From contig NC_047071.1 in NCBI RefSeq assembly GCF_902459465.1, positions 6,032,098 through 6,096,097 of the forward strand: a DNA stretch of 64,000 nt. The letters are read 5' to 3'. A model generated the notes under the pieces. That model did no database searches and had not been told where the DNA came from. It was given only the letters and a program-made list of their open reading frames with translations. This document shows positions 46,501 through 56,197 of the stretch, piece by piece. The number at the start of each line of letters is the position of its first letter. Position 1 is the stretch's first letter. Both the position numbers and the translations under genes were made by a program. Origin of the DNA: Asterias rubens. Lineage: Eukaryota > Echinodermata > Asteroidea > Forcipulatida > Asteriidae.

Positions 46501-49500
46501 TGTATGGTCTGACCATATCTACATCAGGATTAAGTTTGATGTATGGTCTGACCATATCTACATCAGGATTAAGTTTGATGTATGTTCTGACCATATCTAC
46601 ATCAGGATTAAGTTTGATGTATGGTCTGACCATATCTACATCAGGATTAAGTTTGATGTATGGTCTGACCATATCTACATCAGGATTAAGTTTGATGTAT
46701 GTTCTGACCATATCTACATCAGGATTAAGTTTGATGTATGGTCTGACCATATCTACATCAGGATTAAGTTTGATGTATGGTCTGACCATATCTACATGGG
46801 GATTAAGTTTGATGTATGGTCTGACCATATCTACATCAGGATTAAGTTTGATGTATGTTCTGACCATATCTACATGGGGATTAAGTTCACTTGAAATTCC
46901 ACACAAGGCAACATTGGTGTCTGACTGTCTTTTACATGTAATCAATGTAATTTTACCTGTAAATAGTGTTTAAAGGCTCTGGACACCATTGGTAATTGTC
47001 AAAGACCAGTCTTCTCACTTGGTGTATCTCAACATATGCATAAAATAACAAACCTTTGAAAATTTGAATTCAATTGCTTGTCAAAGTTGCGAGAGAATAA
47101 TGGAAGAATAAACACCCTTTTCAAACACGTTGTGTGCTTTCAGATGCATGATTTCGAGACCTGATCAGCTGAGGTTTCAAATTCAACTCAAATATTTTAG
47201 TGAGAAGATACCTCTTTCTTCGTTACTTCAGAGGGAGCTGTTTCTCACAATGTTTACAACTTTCCACAGCTCTCCATTGCTCGTACGAAAGTAAGTTTTT
47301 ATGCTAACAATTATTTTGAGTAATAACCAATAGTGTCCAGGACCTTTATAGACACTGGACACTGTTGGTAATTACTCAAAATAATATTAAGCATAAAGCT
47401 TAGACTTGGTAATGAGCTATGGAGAGCTTTTGGTAGTATAAAAACATTGTGAGAAACGGCTTCCTCTGAAGTAACATACCGTTGAGAAAGACGTAAATTC
47501 TAAATTGAATAAAAGACTTTAGGCCTGAAAGCACAGAAATTTGTGCAACAAGGGTGTTTTTTCTTTTGTTGTTCTCATGCAACTTTGATGACCAATTGAG
47601 TCAAATTTTTCACAGATTTGGTATGTTATGCATATGTTGAGATACAACATGTGAGAAAATTGGTCATCCCCAATCTGGACCTCTATTTCAACATAGTGAT
47701 TAAACCCCTAAATCTGCTTTGATTAATATGTGCAGCAACTCTGGATCGCGTCATTGGTGCACAACACCACCTAGCAACCATAACATTATCTTTACTACCA
47801 AAAGAGGAGGAGTCGGGCGATTCAGTGACATTCAACGTATCAAATGACTTGAACGTTGGCAAGGAGGTAGTTGAAGCTGTCAGGAATGGTGTTTTATCAT
47901 CATGTCAGCAAGGTAATGAAATTTAGTCTATAAATTTTTGTTGATAAATTCAACAATAAAATTGAAACGCCTCTTTAGTGCTCCCTTTAAAACATTCACT
48001 TGTGTTATACCTATTCAAATTGTTAATTTAAGCCTTTTTCTAAACATTGATTCTGAGATAATGACAAATTCATGGTTGCCAAATGTGGCACAATATGTGC
48101 CAAAAAGGAGGGGTGCGTTGACCAGTGGATGAGTGTTGTCTAGGTGTTGATAATCAACTTATGCACTTCTGCACACTAACAGTGGAGCTATATGTACATG
48201 TACAGTATGGGTGTGCCAAAAGGAGGGGTGCGTTGACCAGTGGCTGAGTGTTATCTAGGTGTTGATAATCAACTTATGCACTTCTGCACACTAACAGTGG
48301 AGCTATATGTACATGTACAGTATGGGTGTGCCAAAAGGAGGGGTGCATTGACCAGTGGCTGAGTGTTATCTAGGTGTTGATAATCAACTTATGCACTTAT
48401 GCACACTAACAGTGGAGCTATATGTACATGTACAGTATGGGTGTGCCAAAAGGAGGGGTGCATTGACCAGTGGCTGAGTGTTATCTAGGTGTTGATAATC
48501 AACTTATGCACTTATGCACACTAACAGTGGAGCTATATGTACATGTACAGTATGGGTGTGCCAAAAGGAGGGGTGCGTTGACCAGTGGCTGAGTGTTGTC
48601 TAGGTGTTGATAATCAACTTATGCACTTATGCACACTAACAGTGGAGCTATATGTACATGTACAGTATGGGTGTGCCAAAAGGAGGGGTGCGTTGACCAG
48701 TGGCTGAGTGTTATCTAGGTGTTGATAATCAACTTATGCACACTAACAGTGGAGCTATATGTACATGTACAGTATGGGTGTGCCAAAAGGAGGGGTGCAT
48801 TGACCAGTGGCTGAGTGTTATCTAGGTGTTGATAATCAACTTATGCACTTGTGCACACTAACAGTGGAGCTATATGTACATATACAGTATTGGTGTGCCA
48901 AAAGGAGGGGTGCATTGACCAGTGGCTGAGTGTTGTCTAGGTGTTGATAATCAACTTATGCACACTAACAGTGGAGCTATATGTACATGTACATTATTGG
49001 TGTGCCAAAAGGAGGGGTGCGTTGACCAGTGGCTGAGTGTTATCTAGGTGTTGATAATCAACTTATGCACTTATGCACACTAACAGTGGAGCTATATGTA
49101 CATGTACAGTATGGGTGTGCCAAAAGGAGGGGTGCGTTGACCAGTGGCTGAGTGTTGTCTAGGTGTTGGTAATCAACTTATGCACTTATGCACACTAACA
49201 GTGGAGCTATATGTACATGTACAGTATGGGTGTGCCAAAAGGAGGGGTGCGTTGACCAGTGGCTGAGTGTTATCTAGGTATTGGTAATCAATTTCTCAAG
49301 TATTTGCTTTCAGTTAGCTCCAGAAGTAAAGCCATTTTTAAGTATAAACTTTCACTTCTTTTCAATACAGGTCCTCTGATTGGTTTTCCTGTCATAGATA
49401 TGCAAATTAGTTTGACAAACCTAAACCTGAGTCCAGGTACTGCCCCAGCAATGGTGTCTGCCTGTGCATCACAGTGTTTACACAGCGCCCTCAATGCTGG

Positions 49501-50059
49501 CGGCAGTCAGCTTCTTGAACCCATGATGAATTTAGAGGTAAAAATCACCTGTTCTCTCCTATCCTAGAAGTTCAGTTTTCCCTTTTCTTAAACTATTTTT
49601 AGCAGATAAAACTTAAACACACAAACTATTATGAGGCACCTTTTCAAATCAGCAGAGTGTGGGTTCAAATCCCCAGCTGTGACACTTGTGTCCTTAAGCA
49701 AGACACTTAACCATTGCTTCGTCCTTCGGATGGGATGTAAAGCCGTTGGTCCCATGTGTTGCGCATGGAAAAGAACCAAGTGCATGCACTTATCGATGAG
49801 AGAAGGAGTTCGCCCTGGTGTTCCTGGCTGTGGCTGCTGTATGCGCCGTAGCACCTTGTCAACATTTACAGGGTGTGCTAAGGATTAGGTCTCACAGTTT
49901 CAAAGTCATACATGTAGTCCCACTCACCTTGCAGTAAAAACAATTGGCGCTTTGTATCCTTTGGAAAAGGCACATTATAAATACGTTGATTATTATTATT
50001 ATTATTATTATTATTATTGTTATTGTTATTGTTATTGTTATTGTTATTGTTATTGTTAT

Positions 50060-50133
<74 letters not shown>

Positions 50134-51092
50134 TTGCAAGGACTCCCAGCAGAGTGGATACGTGCGCATTACAAGTCCTATTATTATTATTATTAATGAG
50201 CTTGTACATGTATGGTGCACTGGAACACATGTACTTGGTACTTTTTTTTGCCAAGGAACGTAATGCACCAAAATCTACAACTTGCATGAATATTTATATT
50301 TATATTTAATTTCTATATTTAGATTGTTACTGATGAGGCAAGGCTTGGAACGGTGCTTGGTGATTTAAATTCAAGGAGGGGTCAAGTTGTTGCCATAGAG
50401 AATCGAGATGAAAGTAGAATATTGTTTGCAAGGACACCTCTCTCAGAAATGATGGTGAGATTGGTTTATTTTAAAGACAGTGCACACTATTGGTAATTGT
50501 CAAAGATTAGTCTTCTCACTTGGTGTATCTCAACATATGCATAAAATAACAGACCTGTGAAAATTTGAGCTCAATCGGTCAGCGAAGTTGTGAGATAAGA
50601 ATGAAAGAAAAAAACACCATTGTCACACAAAGTTGTGTGCTTTCAGATGCTTGATTTCGAGACCTCAAATTCTAAACTTGATGTCTTGAAATCAAATTCC
50701 TGGAAAATTACTTCTTTCGTGAAAACTACATTACTTCAGAGGGAGCCGCTTCTCACAGTGATTGTATACTATCAACCTCTCCCCATTACTCATAATCAAG
50801 TAAGGTTTTATGATAATAATTATTTTGAGTTATTACCAATAGTGTCCATTGCGTTTAAGCTGTAATCTTTCATTTGAATAATTGCTTTCCAGATAAACAC
50901 CTGTACAGTACATTAAGTTTATTTGTCTGTAATGTGTGCGCTAACTTTTGATTTTTCTTTGTACAGGGGTATTCAACTGCTCTACGGAGTCTCACATCAG
51001 GCACCGCAACTTTCTCTCTGGAGTTTTCAAATTATGAGCCTGTAAGCAGAAATGAGCAGGACAAAATTATCAAAAAGATTACTGGCTTGTAA
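31553..51092 (+). CDS. GFM2: Mitochondrial ribosome-releasing factor 2 (EF-G2mt), N-terminal exon not found
   Basis: Exons: 31553-31649, 32011-32142, 33103-33228, 35440-35528, 36200-36349, 37106-37291, 38459-38539, 39766-39914, 41070-41210, 43171-43270, 43933-44110, 45421-45497, 45647-45785, 47736-47912, 49371-49537, 50323-50454, 50967-51092. They sum to 2247 nt (748 aa), all in phase; human GFM2 is about 779 aa. With numbering from 31553: G1 AHIDAGKTT (52-60), RDRGITI (93-98), DTPGH (116-120), NKMDK (170-174), then [12 protein letters not shown] and the EF-G C-terminal domains ([37 protein letters not shown]). The GTPase splits mitochondrial ribosomes together with [14 protein letters not shown] and LARTWR-free GLKQTVTGDT context match GFM2 rather than GFM1. 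The first exon found (CGQTLREKG...[12 protein letters not shown]) looks like part of a mitochondrial presequence but has no ATG. The exon 7 donor is a weak GTTTAA. Introns hold most of the minisatellites. Confidence 0.94.
32283..33058 (-). mobile_element. SINE with class II (Leu/Ser-like) tRNA head, split by a MITE
   Basis: In reverse complement the head (about 33058-32985) resembles the tRNA-like head of the SINE at 54231-54625, with AGCAGAGTGTGGGTTCAGGA near the B-box. The body continues to an (ATT) tail at about 32290. A family 2 MITE (32553-32944) is inserted in it. GFM2 intron 2. Confidence 0.55.
32553..32944. mobile_element. Foldback MITE family 2, second copy
   Basis: TTCAAGGAACACGTTGCCTT at the left and the inverse ending GTGTTCCTTTAA at the right bound the copy. 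The centre has the mirrored GTCAACATTTTGAC-type dyad at about 32742-32755. It is inserted in the SINE. Confidence 0.75.
33321..34397 (+). mobile_element. Helentron-like non-autonomous element inserted in an (ATT) run
   Basis: The 1.08-kb element is flanked by ATTATTATT (33311-33322) and TTATTATTATT (34398 on). The 5' start GGCGAGCTG (33323-33331) has its inverse CAGCTCGCC at 34368-34376, which is subterminal rather than terminal. A GCAGC-TTC-GCTG hairpin and CTAG end follow. The core is about five diverged units of roughly 190 bp with AGTGAGCTAAAACAATGAA and TTACATGTAGAT motifs. A CCGTCCGTCCGTCC run lies near the start. No Rep/helicase coding was found. GFM2 intron 3. Confidence 0.6.
34867..35046 (+). 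repeat. 26-bp minisatellite
   Basis: About seven copies of GAAATAATGATATGGTTTGA+GTATAT, almost identical, with one TTTCAG variant. GFM2 intron 3. Confidence 0.88.
35851..35959. repeat. Near-perfect palindromic MITE, 47-bp arms
   Basis: GCCGATTTCACGAAACTTTA... (35851-35897) and its inverse (35913-35959) pair with about two mismatches around a 15-bp loop. GFM2 intron 4. Confidence 0.7.
37292..38458. other. GFM2 intron 6, nothing recognised
   Basis: No repeat family or gene was recognised. A 136-codon minus frame at 37787-38197 has no family features. The same holds for intron 5 (36350-37105) apart from ordinary AT-rich sequence. Confidence 0.3.
38540..39765. other. GFM2 intron 7, mostly unassigned
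   Basis: The part at about 39432-39510 (GACGATTAGAGCATACTTTT, then CAATTCATTTAGAG) is related to the foldback element at 46078-46300. The rest is not recognised. Confidence 0.35.
40322..41011. mobile_element. Larger relative of the 700-922 element, with 9-bp target duplication
   Basis: It starts TAGCCTTGCACAAGGC and ends GCCTTGAGCAAGGCTA. It is flanked by TGTCTTTCC (40313-40321) and TGTCTTTGC (41012-41020), a 9-bp duplication with one change. The outer parts match the 223-bp element, including CGCTGTAAACCCACCCGTAT. The middle contains extra sequence with GTAAGGCCGACAGCCTTGTC and its inverse. It ends 58 bp before GFM2 exon 9. Confidence 0.72.
41295..42313. mobile_element. Inverted-repeat element of about 1 kb
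   Basis: GGGTATGTTCAGACGTGGGG and CCCCACGTCTGAGCGTACCC are imperfect inverted ends. Inside are TTAAACTAG-type repeats and GGTTCGCAGCGGTTCGCAGC. The flanking ATA on both sides could be a short target duplication. No transposase was found. GFM2 intron 9. Confidence 0.6.
42305..42475 (-). repeat. Second copy of the repeat at 5530-5725
   Basis: In reverse complement it reads GTTGCTCTCGACCAATAGGA through to AAACTGTCTGAGGTATTTAT, with deletions relative to the first copy. It abuts the 41295-42313 element. Confidence 0.5.
43500..43620 (+). pseudogene. Possible LINE reverse transcriptase C-terminal remnant
   Basis: One plus frame reads [20 protein letters not shown] then KFFMP and stop. This resembles the W-N-x-I/L-P ... 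F-K ending of CR1/L2-like ORF2 proteins. It is short and isolated. GFM2 intron 10. Confidence 0.35.
45122..45375 (+). repeat. 51/52-bp minisatellite with internal hairpin
   Basis: Five copies containing ACTGATGTTAGGCACTGG and TTGGAGCCCGATTGCTCCAA (TTGGAGC/GCTCCAA hairpin). One copy is about 2-3 bp shorter. It ends about 45 bp before GFM2 exon 12. Confidence 0.9.
45833..46124 (+). repeat. 76-bp tandem array, four copies
   Basis: Period 76, measured from TTTGCGG/TTTGCAG at 45841, 45917, 45993 and 46069. Each unit includes CTCTAAATGAGTTGGG and GGTTCAGTTG. The last unit runs into the foldback element at 46078-46300. GFM2 intron 13. Confidence 0.9.
46078..46300. mobile_element. Foldback element whose left end is shared with the 76-bp array
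   Basis: TCTAAATGAGTTGGGGTGGT, TTGGTTTCAACTCGAC and GCTCTGATCGTCTTCTG on the left are mirrored by CAGAAGACGATCAGAGC, GTTGAGTTGAAACCAA and CCCCCCAACTCATTTAGAGG on the right. Confidence 0.7.
46322..46885 (+). repeat. 39-bp minisatellite, about 13-14 copies
   Basis: The unit contains CATATCTACATCAGGATTAA then GTTTGATGTATGGTCTGAC. The first three copies carry an extra ACATGT (45 bp). Each unit holds a TACATCA/TGATGTA inverted repeat with a 10-bp loop. Because 39 and 45 are multiples of three, long frames stay open on both strands (46299-46973 plus, 46322-46945 minus); neither is judged a gene. GFM2 intron 13. Confidence 0.92.
46970..47348. mobile_element. MITE family 1 copy
   Basis: Starts TTAAAGGCTCTGGACACC and ends GTCCAGGACCTTTATA, with the standard interior. 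GFM2 intron 13. Confidence 0.75.
47349..47690. mobile_element. MITE family 1 copy, right end lost
   Basis: GACACTGGACACTGTTGGTA begins at once after the previous copy. The interior follows to GAGATACAACATGTGAGAAA and then diverges. Two adjacent copies thus form a pair. Confidence 0.65.
48090..49285 (+). repeat. 115-bp satellite-like array, about 10-11 copies
   Basis: GTGTGCC starts recur at 48211, 48326, 48441, 48556 and 48671 (period 115). Later units are sometimes about 106 bp because a CACTTATG segment is lost. Units contain AAAAGGAGGGGTGCGTTGAC and TATATGTACATGTACAGTAT. Copies differ by only a few bases. It fills most of GFM2 intron 14 and ends about 85 bp before exon 15. Confidence 0.93.
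49632..49985 (+). mobile_element. SINE (class II tRNA-type), 5'-truncated
   Basis: It begins near the B-box (GTGTGGGTTCAAATCCCCAG). It then shares the body of the minus-strand copy at 54231-54625 (CAAGACACTTAACCATTGCT, GGATGGGATGTAAAGCCG) and ends in a TTA tail that merges into the microsatellite. GFM2 intron 15. Confidence 0.65.
49987..50137 (+). repeat. Compound trinucleotide microsatellite
   Basis: (TTA)n passes into (TTGTTA)n, then about 14 GCT/CTG units, then (TTGCTG)n. It gives artefactual open frames of poly-Ile/Ala, poly-Tyr/Cys and poly-Gln. GFM2 intron 15. Confidence 0.95.
50471..50858. mobile_element. TTAA-flanked MITE family 1 copy
   Basis: Starts TTAAAGACAGTGCACACT and ends CATTGCGTTTAA, with both ends TTAA. 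It lies 16 bp after the GFM2 exon 16 donor, within intron 16. Confidence 0.75.
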
Positions 51093-52033
51093 TTAATTGG
51101 ACACTAAACTTGTTTGTAAAGTTGGCTCCATCTTTTAGCTTTCTTTAACAAGGAGTTGATGCACTCTGTGTGATGGGATTCATGGGTTTTGTAAACCATC
51201 AGGTGCTATTTGCCCCCTCGAGTGTACACAACACCATGGACCTCATCACAGTGTGCGACAATGCAATAATGACATGAGCTGGCCTACTTGGTGTGTGCAA
51301 TGTAATCAATTCAACAAGAATGTTTGTTTAAATCTTATCTCTAGAAACCTTTCTGCTGAGCACAAAAACCAAATGTTCAGAAATTCAGAAAAAAAAAATC
51401 AGAATGTCCATTAGTTATTTGTGAATGTGTCCCGGCTAAAGTTTCTATTTTGCTTCTGTGTAAGTTTGGTCCAATAGGTTGAATTACATTTGCACATAAA
51501 TTCACCCTCCCTACCATTGACCAATGATATCAATTGACATAAATATCACTTATTCATTTTTGTATTTGTTTATTTGTCTGACACGTTTGCATGACTTATC
51601 AATTAACATTCCCATAATGTCATTGATTCAATACTTAATGTTAAAGCATGCATTTTATAACTTCAACATTTCACTGCTTACAATGTTACATTGTGTGTTC
51701 AGATTTGTTGACTTTCAGTCTGTTCTGAATACTTCTGAAAATGCATCAATGCTTCAAAAAGATCCTAACAAAAACTTGGTACAACAATGGTTTTGGGAAT
51801 GGCATTTTCGTTCAAACCATTTGTATTCATGGTTATATAATATTTATAAGTAAACTTATCATAAGAGATGGTGCAACCTTGTTGTTTGATCCTAATACAA
51901 TATAGACATTTATAATGGTGCCATATTTGAATATTATCCCAAACTAACAAACAATTCACAGGCATGGTAGATCATTTGAAATTGGTAACATTATTTTCAT
52001 TGATAATAGTTATTCATCGCTGCCCAAATGCTC
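51093..52033. other. GFM2 3' flank, probable 3'UTR
   Basis: AT-rich sequence with no recognised gene. A 109-codon plus frame at 51524-51853 shows no family features. No AATAAA could be singled out with confidence. An (AAT)n run follows at 52034-52070. Confidence 0.3.
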
Positions 52034-52070
<37 letters not shown>

Positions 52071-52071
<1 letters not shown>

Positions 52072-54225
52072 TAGAGGTACATGTACATGTACAGTTTTTG
52101 TTTACTACAAAAACAAGATGTTCGTGGTGAGTGAGTGAATGAATTGGTGACAACATTTTACCTCATCAATCAAATGACTGGTTAAGGAGTTATGATTTTT
52201 TTACAAATTAAACACCAACTTCCGGTTTGCATCGGATAAAAGGTCAAATAGGGGTTACTTTTTATGTAGCGCGTGATAAGTTTATTAAGACCTTTTAAAT
52301 GATGGATGGGTTGTAAAAATCCAATATTTGGTTTAGAAGTTATGATTTTTTCAAATATAAAGTTTCAACTTCCGTTTTGAACCGGAAGGTACTGTCAAAT
52401 GAGGTCACACTTTGTAGCGTTGGTGATGTCTTTTGAGTTCTTTCTTTTGACGTATAGATGATAAAAATCAAATCATGTGGTTTAGGATTTTTTATTTTTC
52501 AAACAGTATATATCAATTTCCAACTTTAACTGGAAGTCAAGGTCAAACAGGGTCGCATATTGTATAGCACGTGATAAGTCTATTAAGACCTTTCAGATGA
52601 TGCATAGATTGAAAAAATCCAATGTATGGTTCAGATGTTATGATTTTTTTCAAATATAAAATTTAAACATCCGGTTTGAACCGGAAGACAATTTTTTCAG
52701 GTCACAAATGATAGCGTTAGTAATGTTTTTCAAAGCCTTATCTGACGACGTTCAGATAATAAACAACTAATTTCTGGTTCTGGTGTAATATTTTTTCAAA
52801 TAATTAACTGCATCTTCCTGTTTAACTGGAGGTCAAGGTTTAATAGTCAATGTTGTGTATCGTTTCTTAAGTTGTTACATACATACCCAATGACGTATAA
52901 ATATATAAAAAATCAAATGTGTGGTTGTGAAAATATTTTTCTTTGACCAATTATATTTTCAACCTCTGGTTTGAACAAGAAGCCAAGTTTAAACTGATTT
53001 CATTTGTGTAGATCCTGACTAGTTCATTAAAACCTTTCAGCTGATGTATGACTTGTAAACATTTTATAATTATGTGATGGACTATCTGAAGGTGTATAAT
53101 GTATCTTATAACATCAATGCAAATGTATTCCTACTTGTAGTTTTGGTGCGAGACGTTGTTCATTATTACTCAACTATTGCGATTCACCGCGATTCACTCA
53201 GCGCTCGATGTTACTAAAAACGTTACAGCGCCCTCTTTCGCTGGACTAAAGAGAGCACTTTTGGGAATTCCCCCAAAAAACTCGGCGCTTGCACTGCATA
53301 GCGTACATAGCGTGCGTTGTTGATCAAAATGGGGTAAACGCGTGGGTCAACAGGTGCTTTGACATCCCTTTTCGACTGATGTAAAGGTCCAAATTTTGTT
53401 ATTTCTGTGCAAAAGATTGAGCGGGATTGCTGTTTTACAATCTGAAACAAAAATTACGTTGAAATGATCAGTAGTTTTAAAAACATGAATACGATAAGAT
53501 TTTATGAACTTTTCAACTTCCGTTTTGCACTAGAAGTATTAAAAATATTTTACGTGTTCTGTGAAGCATTTGTCCAACTTTTAATGATCTATCCGATGAT
53601 GTGTAGATTGTCAAAATCCGAATCATAGTTTTTGAGTTATGATTTTTACAAATATTAAACTTTGATCTAACGTAATTCAATTCCCGATGACGTCATAATG
53701 ACGTAATTAAGTATGTGTTGTCTTGATACTGAGGTTCAACTATCTGTTGAGTTTCAACATTCCATTCAATCTCAATCTTGAGTTATTCCGTAGAAAATCT
53801 CGAAAGTTGTTTTTTGAGGAAAAAAACCCGAAGGTGAACTTCGACCCAGGGTAACGACCCGGATGCCAAGGTCGTACGATTTTGGCGTTAACTTTTCAAA
53901 TGTTGCCCTAGTCTTGGTCTATCAGATGTGAAAACTTTGAACATCATAGCTTTCATATTCGTTGAGATACAGCAAAACGAAAATGGTCCCTTTTCAACTT
54001 TAAAAACCTTGTAATTTGACACCTCATGACGTCATCACGACGTAATGAAAACTGTGCCGTCTTCGTATTGAGGTTCAATTGTCTGATGAGTTTCAAGGTT
54101 CAGTTTGGCTTGAATCTTGAGTTATGCTGTAGAGAAGAGTTGACGGTGAAGAAGAAGAAGATGGAGAAGAAGAAAAAAACGGAACAAAAACAATAGGTGT
54201 TCGTGCTGAAATGCACGAACACCTA
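52071..54225 (-). mobile_element. Second Helentron-like element, minus orientation, in an (AAT) run
   Basis: Read on the minus strand it starts at about 54225 with a palindrome (AGGTGTTCGTGC, 6-base loop, inverse). Its inverse motif (CACGAACATC) recurs subterminally at 52118-52127, and the element ends CTAG at 52074-52071. Both sides are (AAT) repeats. The core consists of about ten diverged units of roughly 150-200 bp with AGTTATGATTTTTTC, ACTTCCGGTTTGAACCGGAA and TGACGTCAT motifs. No coding is seen. Intergenic between GFM2 and IPO11. Confidence 0.6.
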
Positions 54226-54230
54226 ATAAT

Positions 54231-54625
54231 AATAACCATATTTATAACGCTCCTTTTGCCAAAGGATACAAAGCGCCAGGTATTATTACTGCAAGGAGTG
54301 GGGCGAATTTTTGAGATATAAGACCTAATCCTTAAGCACCATGTAATGGTTTACAAGGTGCTATGGCGCAATATGCTGCCAATCCAGCCAGGAACACCAG
54401 GGCAAACCCCTTCTCTTTTCGATAAGTGCACTGGGTTCTTTTACATGCGTTAACACAACACATGGGACCAACGGCTTTACGTCCCATCCGAAGGACGAAG
54501 CAATGGTTATGTGTCTTGCTTAAGGACACAAGTGTCACGGCTGGGGATTCGAACCCACACTCTGCTGATCAGAAACACCAGAGTTTGAATTCGGTGCTCA
54601 TAACCGCTCGGCCACGACACTCCCA
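54231..54625 (-). mobile_element. SINE with class II tRNA head
   Basis: In reverse complement the head reads GGGAGTGTCGTGGCCGAGCG, then GTTA (A-box), a long variable region, and GGGTTCGAATCCCCAGCC (B-box). This resembles tRNA-Leu/Ser. The body and (ATT) tail follow. It is the best-preserved of three copies and directly abuts the Helentron-like element. Confidence 0.75.
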
Positions 54626-54893
54626 TGCGGCCAAACATTATGGACGTCCATCAGTTTCAAACATTGGCCCTTTTTGAAATCACAGCTTGGGCATTGTTTA
54701 GGGCTAAGGTTGCATAAGTTATTTTGAAAGTGAGTGATTTTGGTATTGAGCCTCAAGCCAAAGCCATATTTTCAAAGAGGCATTCATTTTTAAGAGATAA
54801 AATTTGCATCAAAAAGATTGTGAAAAGACAATTCCGAGGAGCTTATGGAGGACCAGAGATACAGGAACATGTTTATTTACATGTACTTCTTTC

Positions 54894-55112
54894 TTAAAAA
54901 CAGTGGACACTATTGGTAATTGTCAAAGACTACTGTTCAGTTGGTCTATCTCAACATATGCATAAAATAACAAACCTGTGAAAATTTCAGCTCAATCGGT
55001 TGTCGAAGTTGCGAGATAATAATTAAAGAAAAAAAACCTTGTCACACAAAGTTGTTTGCTTTCAGATGCTTGATTTTGAGACCTCAAATTCGAAATCTGA
55101 GGTCTTGAAATT
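54894..55112. mobile_element. MITE family 1, left half only
   Basis: TTAAAAACAGTGGACACTAT through TTTGAGACCTCAAATTC, then GAAATCTGAGGTC, after which homology stops. Confidence 0.7.
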
Positions 55113-55841
55113 AGAGCAAAATAAGTACTTTGCACTAAACATGTTAGCAGAAAAAGGAATACCTTTTGTAACCGAGTACCATGCTGATGTTGATTGTAAA
55201 CCATTTTTTAAATCATACTTAATTCCCTTAAGGGAAGGTATAGATTGAAATAAAACTTACTTGGTTATTATAAGGACAGCAGCTTTCGATAATATAAAGC
55301 AATCTGAGAACCATTTCACTTTGAAATCATTTGGTTATGGAAAAAGATATCCATTGTTATCCCCCAAACTTGAAATTGAAAACAGTAACATTTCTCAGAT
55401 TGTGTGTTCCATTTATGGATGATTCTGCCCGAGTGGATAAAATATTACCACCTTTTAATTGAAATTTTCACAGATTAGTTCAACTGTTTATATCTACCTT
55501 TATATAGGATTAAAAACAATCGAATGGTTCCCAAAACAAAGGTACATGTATATGATTCCTTTTAAAGTAATTTTCATGTAGCTATGTATTATCAAATAAC
55601 ACCAATCATGCCAATTAGTGAAAATATCAAAACAAAGTTCTTACATAATTATACTTAAAATAAGTTGATTCCAATTGTGGCAATGAAAATAAGCAATGGT
55701 AATTTGCTCAAGGAGTATCTTAAAATGCCTTTTTCTTTGACTTTTATAATATTTCATACAAAGACATTTGGTTTACCATAGGAGAACTTCCAGCTTGAAT
55801 CTAATAGTTGTTTTACCAAAAATTTACTGAACGTAACTGTT
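55113..55841. other. Intergenic, nothing recognised
   Basis: AT-rich unique-looking sequence. No gene, terminal repeat or tandem array was seen. Confidence 0.3.
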
Positions 55842-56197
55842 TTAAAGGTACTGGACACCTTTGGTAATTGCCAAAGACCAGTCTTCTCACTTGGTGTATC
55901 TCAACATATAACAAACCTGTTAAAATTTTAACACAATTGGTTGTCAAAGTTGCAAGAGAATAATGGAAGAAGAAAAACACCCTTGTCGCAAAAGCTGTGT
56001 GCTTTCAGATGCTTGAATTCGAAACCTCTGCTGATTCAAATATTTTAGTGAGAAATTATTTCTTTCTCAACGTTACTTCAGAGGGAGCCGTTCTCGAAAT
56101 GTCTTATATTATTTACAGCTCTGTATTGCTTGTTACCAAGTAAGTTTTTATGCTAACAATTATTTTGAGTAATTACCAATAGTGTCTAGTGCCTTGG
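55842..56197. mobile_element. MITE family 1 copy
   Basis: Starts TTAAAGGTACTGGACACC and ends AATAGTGTCTAGTGCCTTG. The interior is shortened by about 30 bp. Intergenic. Confidence 0.72.

Noticed and set aside
46299-46973. 224-aa and 207-aa opposite-strand frames
   Set aside because: They are products of a 39-bp tandem repeat inside a GFM2 intron; there is no domain and both strands are equally open.
49944-50309. Poly-Ala/Ile, poly-Cys/Tyr and poly-Gln frames
   Set aside because: These are translations of a compound trinucleotide microsatellite in an intron.
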